Shown here: positions 16,635 through 24,178 of the stretch, piece by piece
Numbering within the stretch: the stretch's first letter is position 1
How the letters are laid out: each line of letters starts with the position of its first letter
Assembly (NCBI GenBank): GCA_937982565.1
Contig: CALJLN010000050.1
Span: 1 to 64,000, forward strand
Origin: UBA2421 sp002343075
GTDB taxonomy: Bacteria; Planctomycetota; Phycisphaerae; Tepidisphaerales; Tepidisphaeraceae
Length of the DNA stretch: 64,000 nt
Direction: 5' to 3'
Program-made: the position numbers and the translations under genes
The notes under the pieces: generated by a model
Told to the model about the DNA's origin: nothing
What the model saw: only the letters and a program-made list of their open reading frames with translations
Database searches by the model: none

Positions 16635-17180
16635 ATGGAAACGGCGATTGCAAAACCAGCGAGACTTTCGTTGAGCGAGCGGTTTAACTTCCGCATCCTT
16701 CTCTTTGTAGCCTTCCTCATTGTGGTCGTAGGCTACCCGGTCTATGTCTATCTCGAGGGTGTATTCACCGGCGGAGTGAAGCGACTCGGCGATGGTGTGA
16801 CGCAAGTTGATCTGAAGTTTATGAGCACATTCATGTTCGATCAGGTCAATGGCACGATCGACGATGTTCCCCAGCGGTGGCGCGACCTTCACGGCACAAC
16901 CGTCGTGCTTGAAGGAGAAATGTGGTCACCCAGTTATGCAGGATACGAAGTGCCGGCGTTCCAACTCTGCTATTCAGTGGCGCAGTGCTGCTTCAGCGGC
17001 CCGCCGCAGGTGCAACACTTTGTTAACACAACTGCGAAGGGCGGAGGGATGATTCCGTTTTTCGACGGCAAGGTGCGCGTTGTCGGGACATTGAAAGTCG
17101 AAGTCAAACGCGACGAGGCCGCAAACAAAGTGGCGAGCGTCTTTGAACTGGAACTGGAAGATATACGGCCCGTGGGCTAA
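16635..17180 (+). CDS. Membrane-anchored DUF3299-family protein (second copy)
   Basis: The 181-residue protein has an uncleaved-looking N-terminal helix (about 21-45) and then a DUF3299 domain with Cys118-Cys119-Phe-x-x-Pro-Pro-Gln-x-x-His128, the same motif as its neighbour. The two share domain and spacing but not N-terminus, one secreted and one tethered. It starts 16 bases after the first copy. The pair looks like an old duplication with split localisation, working with the upstream ATPase and permease. Confidence 0.8.
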   Translation: METAIAKPARLSLSERFNFRILLFVAFLIVVVGYPVYVYLEGVFTGGVKRLGDGVTQVDLKFMSTFMFDQVNGTIDDVPQRWRDLHGTTVVLEGEMWSPSYAGYEVPAFQLCYSVAQCCFSGPPQVQHFVNTTAKGGGMIPFFDGKVRVVGTLKVEVKRDEAANKVASVFELELEDIRPVG

Positions 17181-17699
17181 CCCAGACACCTGCACGGACA
17201 CGCCCGTCGCCCGCGGCGGTAGTTTTGGGTGCCAAATCTCACGAACCGCCGGCCAAAACCCCAACCCCTTCGCCAAAAAGCACGGCCATCCACTTGTGTC
17301 GTGTGAGAGCGGTTTGATCGAACCCATCTTCGTAAAGATTTGGGGCGTTTAGGCTGATCGAGCTTTCGCTCGTCTTCCTCGTATCATCACTTCCTGTCAG
17401 AGCAGGCTTGATCAGATCAAGGCAGCTGGCCCCGGGGTTGTCTCATAGGTCAGACCAAATATGTACTCTCAATCTCGAACACTGCAGAACAACCGTACAG
17501 CGATATTATCGACCACAATTGCCCGGCGGCAACTGGGGAAATGGAAAATTCGCACCACAAATCACCTGATTATTTACCCGCTTCGGCGCGGATTTTTGTT
17601 GACACGGCGCGAACGAGCGTCCCGCAATCCCGGCAAGCCCTTTAATCGAGCCTGTTCCCTGTCGCAGTATGAGCTTCACCACGCCGCACAGCTCACACC
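17181..17699. other. Intergenic region, 519 bases
   Basis: It separates the DUF3299 gene from the convergent signalling operon. No supported gene is seen: short open frames lack codon pattern and start signals. A small hairpin CGAGC-TTTC-GCTCG (17359-17372) followed by a pyrimidine stretch could weakly terminate the forward cassette. The region around 17460-17660 is visibly richer in A+T than its surroundings. Confidence 0.5.
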
Positions 17700-18881
17700 C
17701 TAGAACGGCGGCGGGTCGCCGCGCTTCCACCAGTCGGCGTCGTGCTGTTCCTTCTTCTTCTTCTCGCGGCGCTTCTTTTCGTCTTCGTCGCTGTTCTCGA
17801 AGCTCGTTCCGCCGGCTTCGCCGTACTCGTCGGGGCGGTCGTCGCCTTCGGTCTTGCGCACCATACCCGCGAGCGCCGTTGCAAAGACTGGGGCAATCGC
17901 CTTTACCATCGCCAAATCAGCGTCGGTAAACGGGCATTTTTCATCGCGGAAGAGCGTGAGTACCGCCAGGCTCTCCCCAAGATAAGTGCAGTTCTGACTC
18001 AACACGGTCTGGTTCTTCAAAAACCCATGCTCGCCCGCGGTGAGATTCTTTTTCAGCGCGTGGCCTTCCAGTTGCACGGTGCCTTCGCGCGCGGTCATTG
18101 GGACCAGATTCTGCCTGATCGCGTCGGTCAGCGCCGGCTCGCCCGGAATTGTGTATTTCATATAAGCGCCGAGCTGATATTCGGCATCGTCCGCCGCCAG
18201 CCAGACCGCCAGGTTGCAATACCCCGCCTGACGCAGAATCCAATCCATCGCGTGGCACAGCATCTGCTCCAGATCCTTGCTCGATTCGAGCAGACGACGG
18301 AAGGATTCCTGATTGCGAATCTCCTCCACCTGCTTGCTCACTTCGCCGTACGCGCTGATAAGGTCGTTGCACAGCAGATCAACCTTGCGGGTGACCACTT
18401 TGCGCGACTGGTTCAATCGGCGAACCGCATCTTTCAGTCGGTCGATGCGCTTTTCGTTTCGCGCGATCAGCGTTTGCCGGTGAATGGCGCGATCGACATG
18501 TTCGATGATCTGGTCAATGTTGAACGGCTTTGGCACGAAGTCGATCGCGCCGGCCCGCAGAGCCCCCACCGCCGACTCCACCGTCGGCTGGCCGGTGATA
18601 ATCAGCGCCCGCGCCGCAGGTTGCCGGGCCTTGAGCACCGGCATGAGCGACATGCCATCGCCGTCGGGCAGATGAAGGTCGGTCAGCAGGACGTCGATTG
18701 GCTGGCTCTCGATGATGCTGCGTGCGGATGCGAGATTCTTCGCGGTGACAAGCTTGCAACTGACTTTGGCGCTGATGGCATCGCGCAACAGTTCCAGCAC
18801 ATCGGATTCGTCATCAACCACGAGCAGCCGGGGCATGACTTTGGAAGCCGACTCGGTCGGCGGCAACATCGCAGAGGCCAT
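17700..18881 (-). CDS. Receiver-domain protein with GAF-like sensor and charged tail
   Basis: From ATG 18881 the protein has 393 residues. Residues 17-135 form a CheY-like receiver (LLVVDDESDVLE, DVLLTDLHLPDGDG with the phosphorylatable Asp, and FVPKPFN with the conserved Lys). A coiled-coil stretch follows (about 140-195), then a GAF-like sensor (about 200-345). The last 45 residues are a run of charged residues ending in Trp-Trp and Pro. No DNA-binding or GGDEF output is visible. It lies 57 bases downstream of the HDOD-histidine kinase and probably receives phosphate from it. Confidence 0.8.
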   Translation of the reverse strand: MASAMLPPTESASKVMPRLLVVDDESDVLELLRDAISAKVSCKLVTAKNLASARSIIESQPIDVLLTDLHLPDGDGMSLMPVLKARQPAARALIITGQPTVESAVGALRAGAIDFVPKPFNIDQIIEHVDRAIHRQTLIARNEKRIDRLKDAVRRLNQSRKVVTRKVDLLCNDLISAYGEVSKQVEEIRNQESFRRLLESSKDLEQMLCHAMDWILRQAGYCNLAVWLAADDAEYQLGAYMKYTIPGEPALTDAIRQNLVPMTAREGTVQLEGHALKKNLTAGEHGFLKNQTVLSQNCTYLGESLAVLTLFRDEKCPFTDADLAMVKAIAPVFATALAGMVRKTEGDDRPDEYGEAGGTSFENSDEDEKKRREKKKKEQHDADWWKRGDPPPF

Positions 18882-18938
18882 GATAATTCCTACTCCCAAC
18901 TCCGGTACTACCTGTTCGACGACACGTCCCGCAATCCG

Positions 18939-21275
18939 TCAGGCCGACTCGGCCCGCGTTTCGGGTCCCTGCAACGCATCGCCCGACTGAGATGAGTCGG
19001 CAACCGCTGCGGGGAGAAGGACAATCGCCCTCGTTCCCACACCCGGTCGGCTCTCCAGGCGAATCGCTCCGCCGTTGAACTCGATCCATCGGAGCGCCTT
19101 GGACAATCCCAATCCACGCCGCCGACCTGCCTTTTTGAAGCTGAAAAAGGGATCGAACGCGTGCTTAAGCGTTTGTTCGTCCATTCCACAGCCGTTGTCG
19201 GCGATCGTCAGCACCACTTTCTGGCTGAACGGATCAAACGCCGCATTCATCTCTACCTTGCCGCCGGTTTCTGGCAGGCTTTGGACGGCATTGACGATGA
19301 GTTCTGCCATCGCCGCTGACGTCTGCCCCGGATCAACCTGCACCGCAGGCGTCTGACCGAGCGACGAAGTTAATGTTGTATCGGTGCGAATCTCGGTCTG
19401 CTTCGCAATCGTTATCGCTTGTTCGAGTACTGTATTTATCGGAACCGCGGCCGGCCGGGCGGCTTCCGGCTTCGCGAAGTCCATCAATTCGGTAATGATT
19501 CCGCTTAGCCGCTGGCTGTTATCAAAGATCTTGGCCGCCAGTTGCTTCTGTTTCGGATCGGTCAGTTCCTGCTCCAGCATCTTCGATCGCCCGCTGATGA
19601 CCATGAGCGGGTTGTTCATTTCATGCGCCGCCCCGGCGGCCATTTCGGCGACCATGACTACCGTCTTACTGCGCAGCAACTCGGTCTGCGCCGACTGTAG
19701 CCGTCGGTTGGCCTCGGCAAGCTGCTCGGCGAGTGTGCGGGCTTCCTCGCGTATCTGGGTCGTGCGCAGCGCCAGCGACCAACCCCCGCTCAGTGCTGTA
19801 AGCTCGGCATACTGCGGGGTGAGGCGTTGACCTTCGCCAATATCGGCACCCCAGACAATCCCGCCAATGCATCGCCCGTCGGCGTGCAGGGCTAACCAAT
19901 ACCGATGCTCGCCGGCCAGCCTTGGCGACACCGATTCGAGCAGCCACTCCATCGCGGCATCACAGGGCTGAACCGGCGCATTGGGTGCAGCGGGCGGTGC
20001 GTCTACCCCAACACCCGCCCCTTCGCCCGCGCCAACTGTCGGCTGAACATGACCCGCTTCAGCAATGGTGCTTTCGAGAAGATCGCCGTTGCCATCAACC
20101 AGCGCCACCTCGGCATACTCGCGCCCCGGTGCCAGCGAAAAGACCGCGACGGTGCCGGCGTGCAACACACTGGCAGCGGTCTGGCCGATCGCATGCATAA
20201 TGACCTGCGGCGGTGCATCGGGCCGAAGTTCGGCCTGAAAGCGATTGAGCGCATCAAAAAACGAAGCGCGGACGGCAAGCTTGCGACTCTTGGCCGTCAA
20301 TTGCTGGTTGACCCGGCCAAGCTCAACATTTGCCTGCGCCAGCGCCGAAACGTAAATGTCATTCGCGCTCGATTGCCCCAGCCCGAGCGTCGCGGCGCGC
20401 GGTTCGATGTGCTTTACCAATTCAGCAACGGCACCGATGACTTGTTCTGATGTCAGCCCGATCGCGTCAAGCAAAGCCTGGCGGGTGGGGGTGAATGTGT
20501 AGTTACCGCTCCAGCCGAGGTGCATCTCGCGCACAACCACGTCGGCGAGCGTAACGACATTCACAAGCTGCGGGTGTTGCACAGTGCCGGGCAAGGCTGT
20601 CGGTGCGTGGCCGTGCAGCCAGATGGTTTCCCGAATGCTCGCAGGCAGTCCCCATCGCTCGGCGAGGCGCTTCCCGACGACCATATGATCCAGCCCGATC
20701 ACCTGCCGTTCGACATCGGCGATATTGCCCCGAAGCAACTCGGCGGCATCGACCACACGCGAGAAGCTCTTGGGCAGGGCTGCATCGAGGGCTACTTTGC
20801 CCAGGTCATGCAACAAGCCGCAGACAAAGGCATCGCTGGCGTCGGCCCCCGCATCACGCCCGTGGACGCGCTTCAGTTCGATGGCGATCAACTCTGCGCA
20901 ACAGGCGACCGCGACGCAGTGCTTCCAGAAATCTTCCCGGCTGAACTTACTCGCCCCGCCGCTGGGGCTGGTGCGGAACGTGTCAAACACACTCACCGCA
21001 AGCACCGCCGACCGCACAGCGTCGAACCCAAGCAGTTTCACAGCCCGATCGACACTATTCACCTCCCCGCGCACGCCCAGATCGGCGCGGTGGACGAGCT
21101 TGAGAATGCGCGTCGTGAGTGAAGGATCGGACTCGATCAACCGGACGACATCGGCGGAGCTGGATTTGTCGTCCTGGGTCACCTGCAACACGCGCACCGC
21201 CACCGCAGGCAGCGTGGGCAGATCGTCCAACTGCTGCAGGATCAGTTCGGCGCGTTTCTCTCGAAGGTCCAACAT
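18939..21275 (-). CDS. HDOD-domain sensor histidine kinase
   Basis: About 778 residues. Residues 15-215 are an HDOD domain (LPTLPAVAVRVLQVTQDD, LLHDLGKVALDA), an HD-related fold that usually lacks the catalytic His-Asp set. A GAF-like segment follows (about 325-510). The kinase core has the phospho-acceptor His in GAAHEMNNPLMVISGR (about 555) and an HATPase domain with ADNGCGMDEQTLKHAFDPFF and GLGLSKALRWI. HDOD fused to a kinase is typical of regulatory proteins in delta-proteobacteria and planctomycetes. I prefer ATG 21275 over GTG 21281. No membrane helix is seen, so it senses a cytoplasmic signal. Confidence 0.88.
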   Translation of the reverse strand: MLDLREKRAELILQQLDDLPTLPAVAVRVLQVTQDDKSSSADVVRLIESDPSLTTRILKLVHRADLGVRGEVNSVDRAVKLLGFDAVRSAVLAVSVFDTFRTSPSGGASKFSREDFWKHCVAVACCAELIAIELKRVHGRDAGADASDAFVCGLLHDLGKVALDAALPKSFSRVVDAAELLRGNIADVERQVIGLDHMVVGKRLAERWGLPASIRETIWLHGHAPTALPGTVQHPQLVNVVTLADVVVREMHLGWSGNYTFTPTRQALLDAIGLTSEQVIGAVAELVKHIEPRAATLGLGQSSANDIYVSALAQANVELGRVNQQLTAKSRKLAVRASFFDALNRFQAELRPDAPPQVIMHAIGQTAASVLHAGTVAVFSLAPGREYAEVALVDGNGDLLESTIAEAGHVQPTVGAGEGAGVGVDAPPAAPNAPVQPCDAAMEWLLESVSPRLAGEHRYWLALHADGRCIGGIVWGADIGEGQRLTPQYAELTALSGGWSLALRTTQIREEARTLAEQLAEANRRLQSAQTELLRSKTVVMVAEMAAGAAHEMNNPLMVISGRSKMLEQELTDPKQKQLAAKIFDNSQRLSGIITELMDFAKPEAARPAAVPINTVLEQAITIAKQTEIRTDTTLTSSLGQTPAVQVDPGQTSAAMAELIVNAVQSLPETGGKVEMNAAFDPFSQKVVLTIADNGCGMDEQTLKHAFDPFFSFKKAGRRRGLGLSKALRWIEFNGGAIRLESRPGVGTRAIVLLPAAVADSSQSGDALQGPETRAESA

Positions 21276-21323
21276 GCCCACAAAATCTTACTTCGGCTCA
21301 AACGGCTTTCGAACAGAAGATTG

Positions 21324-21393
21324 AACCACGAAGACACAAAGGGCACGAAGAAATTCGAGGAAGCATCTTCGTGCCCTTTGTGTCTTCGTGGTT
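21324..21393. repeat. Perfect 28-bp inverted repeat (dispersed-repeat type)
   Basis: Arms 21324-21351 and 21366-21393 are perfectly complementary over 28 bases, with a 14-base loop. The arm is built of short reiterated units (ACCACGAAG, ACACAAAGG, GCACGAAGA). It lies between the response-regulator stop and the kinase start, about 50 bases before the latter, and is not followed by a T-run on either side. Strings like this are common dispersed repeats in large environmental genomes, by recollection. Confidence 0.9.
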
Positions 21394-21405
21394 TACCTTC
21401 GCTTT

Positions 21406-21969
21406 TTACACCTGCAAAAGTTGACCGACTCGCTCGATCAGCTTCTCGATATTAAACGGCTTCTTAACGAATTCGTCTGCGCCGCTGCGCAGAAGTTCGT
21501 TAATTTCGTCCTGATTCACGACGCCGGAGACGATCACGATTTTGGTGTGCTCCATCTCGGGCTTGCTTCGGATGGTTTTGCAGACCACATTGCCGTTGAT
21601 ATCGGGCAGCATGTAGTCGAGGATGATCAGGTCAGGCTCGAACTCGCTGGTGATGATTCCTGCATCGTAGCCGGTATTCGCGGTTTTGACTTCAAAACGG
21701 CCATCGCGTTCGAGGACATCGACGAACAGTTCCACAATTTCCGGATCGTCATCGACGACGAGCACCTTTGATTTCCCGGAATCAAGTGCGTCCGGCGGAA
21801 TGCCGTTTTCCTTCATGAATAGCATGAGGGCATCCCGCGGGATGCGCCGAAACCGGCTACCCGGCACGCGAAAGCCCTTCAACCGCCCGCTGTCGAAACA
21901 TCGGATGATCGTCTGCTGAGAAACCTTGCAAATTTCGGCCGCTTCGCCGGTTGTGAAGACGGTCTTCAT
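21406..21969 (-). CDS. Response regulator with excisionase-type HTH and receiver domain
   Basis: From ATG 21969 (GGGAGA 5 bases upstream) the protein has 187 residues. Residues 1-50 are a MerR/excisionase-type winged HTH (FTTGEAAEICKVSQQTIIRC, then RFRRIPRDAL). Residues 65-185 are a receiver domain with LVVDDDPEIVELF, LIILDYMLPD (phospho-Asp) and FVKKPFN. DNA-binding first and receiver second is the reverse of the usual order but is common in planctomycetes. It heads the reverse-strand operon with the kinase and the receiver-GAF gene. Confidence 0.88.
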   Translation of the reverse strand: MKTVFTTGEAAEICKVSQQTIIRCFDSGRLKGFRVPGSRFRRIPRDALMLFMKENGIPPDALDSGKSKVLVVDDDPEIVELFVDVLERDGRFEVKTANTGYDAGIITSEFEPDLIILDYMLPDINGNVVCKTIRSKPEMEHTKIVIVSGVVNQDEINELLRSGADEFVKKPFNIEKLIERVGQLLQV

Positions 21970-22396
21970 AGTATTCTCCCTGTCACGGTTCCGGCGGTCA
22001 CGATTCGGTGCGACGGCCAACTTGTTATTAATCCTGCCACAGCGTCCGAGTTAAAATCGGCGTGCTGATTTTGCGAAACGCTTCTTTCCAAGATTATCCA
22101 AACTTCCCATTTGAACATCGGGTTCACCGAGCGTCAACTTGAGTAAGCCGGGTGATTCGCAACGACTGGGAGTTGCAAACCAGCGGAGAAGACCGCGTCC
22201 CAGAACGCCCGCAAGTCCTGTGTTGACGGGAAAGGATTCGATTTCCGTGCATGGTTGGATGCATGGATGCAACTCGATCTTCCCTTTGAGTCCGATAAGT
22301 CGGCATGCGAGCACAGGCCGACCGGGGGCGCGACAGCCGGGCCATCGGGCTAGGGCACGCGGCATGCGTTCAACCAACCACACCTTCAATCACCCC

Positions 22397-22495
22397 GCCG
22401 GAGCCGCCATGCTGTGGGCATCGATCCGATCAAGCCCAACGCGGCGGCGGTGTGGCGGGAGCGGATCGTCGCCTCGCAGGCAACCGCGCGGGGTT
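22397..22495 (+). mobile_element. IS66-like TnpA N-terminal remnant, copy A
   Basis: About 100 bases that recur at 26606-26705. Read from GTG 22411, the frame gives MGIDPIKPNAAAVWRERIVA and then a Gln-Ala-Thr stretch; the WRERI..QA pattern is the usual beginning of IS66 OrfA proteins. Differences from copy B are mostly conservative at codon level, so both derive from a coding sequence. The similarity ends after about 28 codons. Confidence 0.5.
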
Positions 22496-22563
22496 CGCAT
22501 CCGAAGCTGCTGGTGTCCCATCATCTTGCGGAACTGCCTGCTGGCGGCGGCGAACGCGGAGCT

Positions 22564-22752
22564 GCGTTCCTTGAGGTGAACCACGCCGTCCTGCTGGCCG
22601 TGATAACGCACGTCCCCCGATCGCTTCTCCGGAGAGCGCGGACCGGCAACGTCCGCCGTTGAGGCTTCGAGTATCGCCTGGATGCAGGCGCAGCGGGCGA
22701 CGTCGATCACCTCATCGATGGCCGCGCGGGCCTCTTCGAAGCGATTGACCAT
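22564..22752 (-). pseudogene. IS256-family transposase N-terminal remnant
   Basis: From ATG 22752 on the reverse strand the frame gives MVNRFEEARAAIDEVIDVAR, then ADVAGPRSPEKRSGDVRYHG and QQDGVVHLKER. The motif G-D-V-x-Y-x-x-Q-x-G-x-V-x-L-x-E-R is, to my knowledge, the start of a mutator/IS256 transposase, which would continue K-L-x-V-x-x-P-R. Here the frame diverges right after the ER, and nothing of the catalytic DDE region follows. It is a broken fragment about 60 codons long. Confidence 0.45.
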
Positions 22753-22970
22753 GGGCAGGAGAAGTTGACCGTTGCAAGAACGACAACCCGCGAACACCCG
22801 GCTGTCCCCGAGCGTAAGGGTCTGATACGCTGACACGGACCGGTGCCCTTCGAAAAAGGTTGAAACGGAATCAGCGGATCGTAGGGTTCGACCCCACGGA
22901 CCGGAACCGGCGCTTTTTCAAACTTCAACTGGCAGAGGGGCAACGTCTCGAGCTGCCTGCTCAGGCAATG

Positions 22971-24119
22971 TCAATGCATTAACTGTGTCTTCATTCGCGC
23001 ACGACGCTTCAACGCACCCCCAACCGCAAACAAGGTCGCCAAGCCCGCCGGTTCGGGGATGGGCGTGAAGATGTAGTACCCGTTGAACCCGCGCGCCAGG
23101 ATTTGGCCGGAATTGTTGATGTCTTGACACTGCACCAGCGTTTCGCCGGGGAGATTGACCAGTGTGTTGAAGTCAATCGGCTCAGTCGCGCCCGCCGGCC
23201 AGATCAGAGCGCGGACGTTTGTGCCAGCCAGCGCCGAGCCGACGATGGTGCCTTCGGCGTTGATCGCCTGCGCAGATGCTCCGGGGAAACCGGCGAGCAA
23301 ACCCAAGTCATAAATCTCCTCGCTGAATGCCTTGGCCATGTAAGCGCGGTCGACGGTCGCTCCGGCGGGGCGATGCGTGCCGACCATCCAATTGCTGTCG
23401 TTGATATCACCCGCGCGCGTGATATTGAAGCCAGGATAGTTCATCACGGCAGCGGTGCCATCGCGGCCATAGAAAGCGCCAAGGCGGCCGAATTGCGGGC
23501 CGGAGTAAACGAAACTTGTACCGACGTAAACTCCTGAACTATTGATAGAGTTAATACGGGTTCCGAGGTCGGGCAGGCCGGTTACAAGTTGCGGACTTCC
23601 GGTAGCGATGTCCCAGAGCGTTGCGCGCGGGACGAAGTTCGTGAGATTGGCATCCCCGGTTTCCCCGGCGATGATTGTATCGTTAGCCGCAAATGCAGCG
23701 CCACCGACGCCGAAGTGAGGCAAGGGCGTCATTCCGGCTGATGTCCAGGACGCCGGTGACCCGTTGTCGTTCGAGTCGACCACGAAATTGCCAAGCGCTC
23801 GACCGTCGCTTCCAAAGCCTAATACATAGGATTTCCGAAACTCGTTCAGGACGGGTAGGATTGCAGGTACCCCGCCCCGATCCCAAACAATCGGGACGTC
23901 GATTGGACTGACATCGTTGCTCACACGAATGTAACCCCCGGCCCGGCCATCCTGCGACAAATCGCTGGCGTCGTAGAACGCCCAGAGCGGAGGAAGTTGC
24001 AGCTTCGTGGCGCGATACGCTGCTCCCGATGCTCTGGTGCAACTGCACCATAAAACTTGACAAACCAGGAGCAGGATGAACACACTACTCGACGGGCGTA
24101 GACGGAGTTGGTTCGGCAT
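22971..24119 (-). CDS. PEP-CTERM protein with HAF-type repeats
   Basis: The 382-residue protein has a Sec signal (about 1-33) and several HAF-like repeat units typical of extracellular PEP-CTERM proteins (AGDINDSNWMVGTHRP, QAINAEGTIVGSA, QDINNSGQILARG). The C-terminus is PIPEPAGLATLFAVGG followed by KRRAR, a full exosortase sorting signal (PEP, hydrophobic stretch, basic cluster). It would be exported and processed or anchored at the envelope or matrix. It is divergent from the next gene with only 56 bases between them, filled by tandem repeats. Confidence 0.8.
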   Translation of the reverse strand: MPNQLRLRPSSSVFILLLVCQVLWCSCTRASGAAYRATKLQLPPLWAFYDASDLSQDGRAGGYIRVSNDVSPIDVPIVWDRGGVPAILPVLNEFRKSYVLGFGSDGRALGNFVVDSNDNGSPASWTSAGMTPLPHFGVGGAAFAANDTIIAGETGDANLTNFVPRATLWDIATGSPQLVTGLPDLGTRINSINSSGVYVGTSFVYSGPQFGRLGAFYGRDGTAAVMNYPGFNITRAGDINDSNWMVGTHRPAGATVDRAYMAKAFSEEIYDLGLLAGFPGASAQAINAEGTIVGSALAGTNVRALIWPAGATEPIDFNTLVNLPGETLVQCQDINNSGQILARGFNGYYIFTPIPEPAGLATLFAVGGALKRRARMKTQLMH

Positions 24120-24124
24120 GTTTT

Positions 24125-24178
24125 GGAGGCCTCGTTCAGGAGGCCTCGTTCAGGAGGCCTCGTTCAGGAGGCCTCATG
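24125..24178. repeat. Four tandem 14-bp repeats between divergent PEP-CTERM genes
   Basis: The unit GGAGGCCTCGTTCA starts at 24125, 24139 and 24153, and a fourth copy at 24167 reads GGAGGCCTCATGCA. Every unit has a GGAGG Shine-Dalgarno-like core and an AGGCCT palindrome. The ATG within the last unit is the start of the 24176 gene, so the last GGAGG is its real ribosome site with a 4-base spacer. Confidence 0.9.

Larger units (their letters stand above)
21970..22970. other. Region of about 1 kb with transposase remnants and no intact gene
   Basis: Several overlapping open frames occur on both strands but none spans the region or has a sound start. It contains an IS66-like N-terminal remnant (22397-22495) and an IS256-like N-terminal remnant on the other strand (22564-22752). 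The stretch 22030-22390 and the stretch 22760-22970 hold nothing I can name. It looks like decayed insertion-sequence material at the edge of the PEP-CTERM block. Confidence 0.5.

Noticed and set aside
17461..17703. Forward frame of 80 codons in the 17.2-17.7 kb gap
   Set aside because: No ribosome site, no recognisable composition, and it runs into the convergent signalling gene.
22139..22579. Forward open frame of 146 codons
   Set aside because: Arg/Pro-rich, crosses the remnant in another frame; shadow of decayed transposase DNA.
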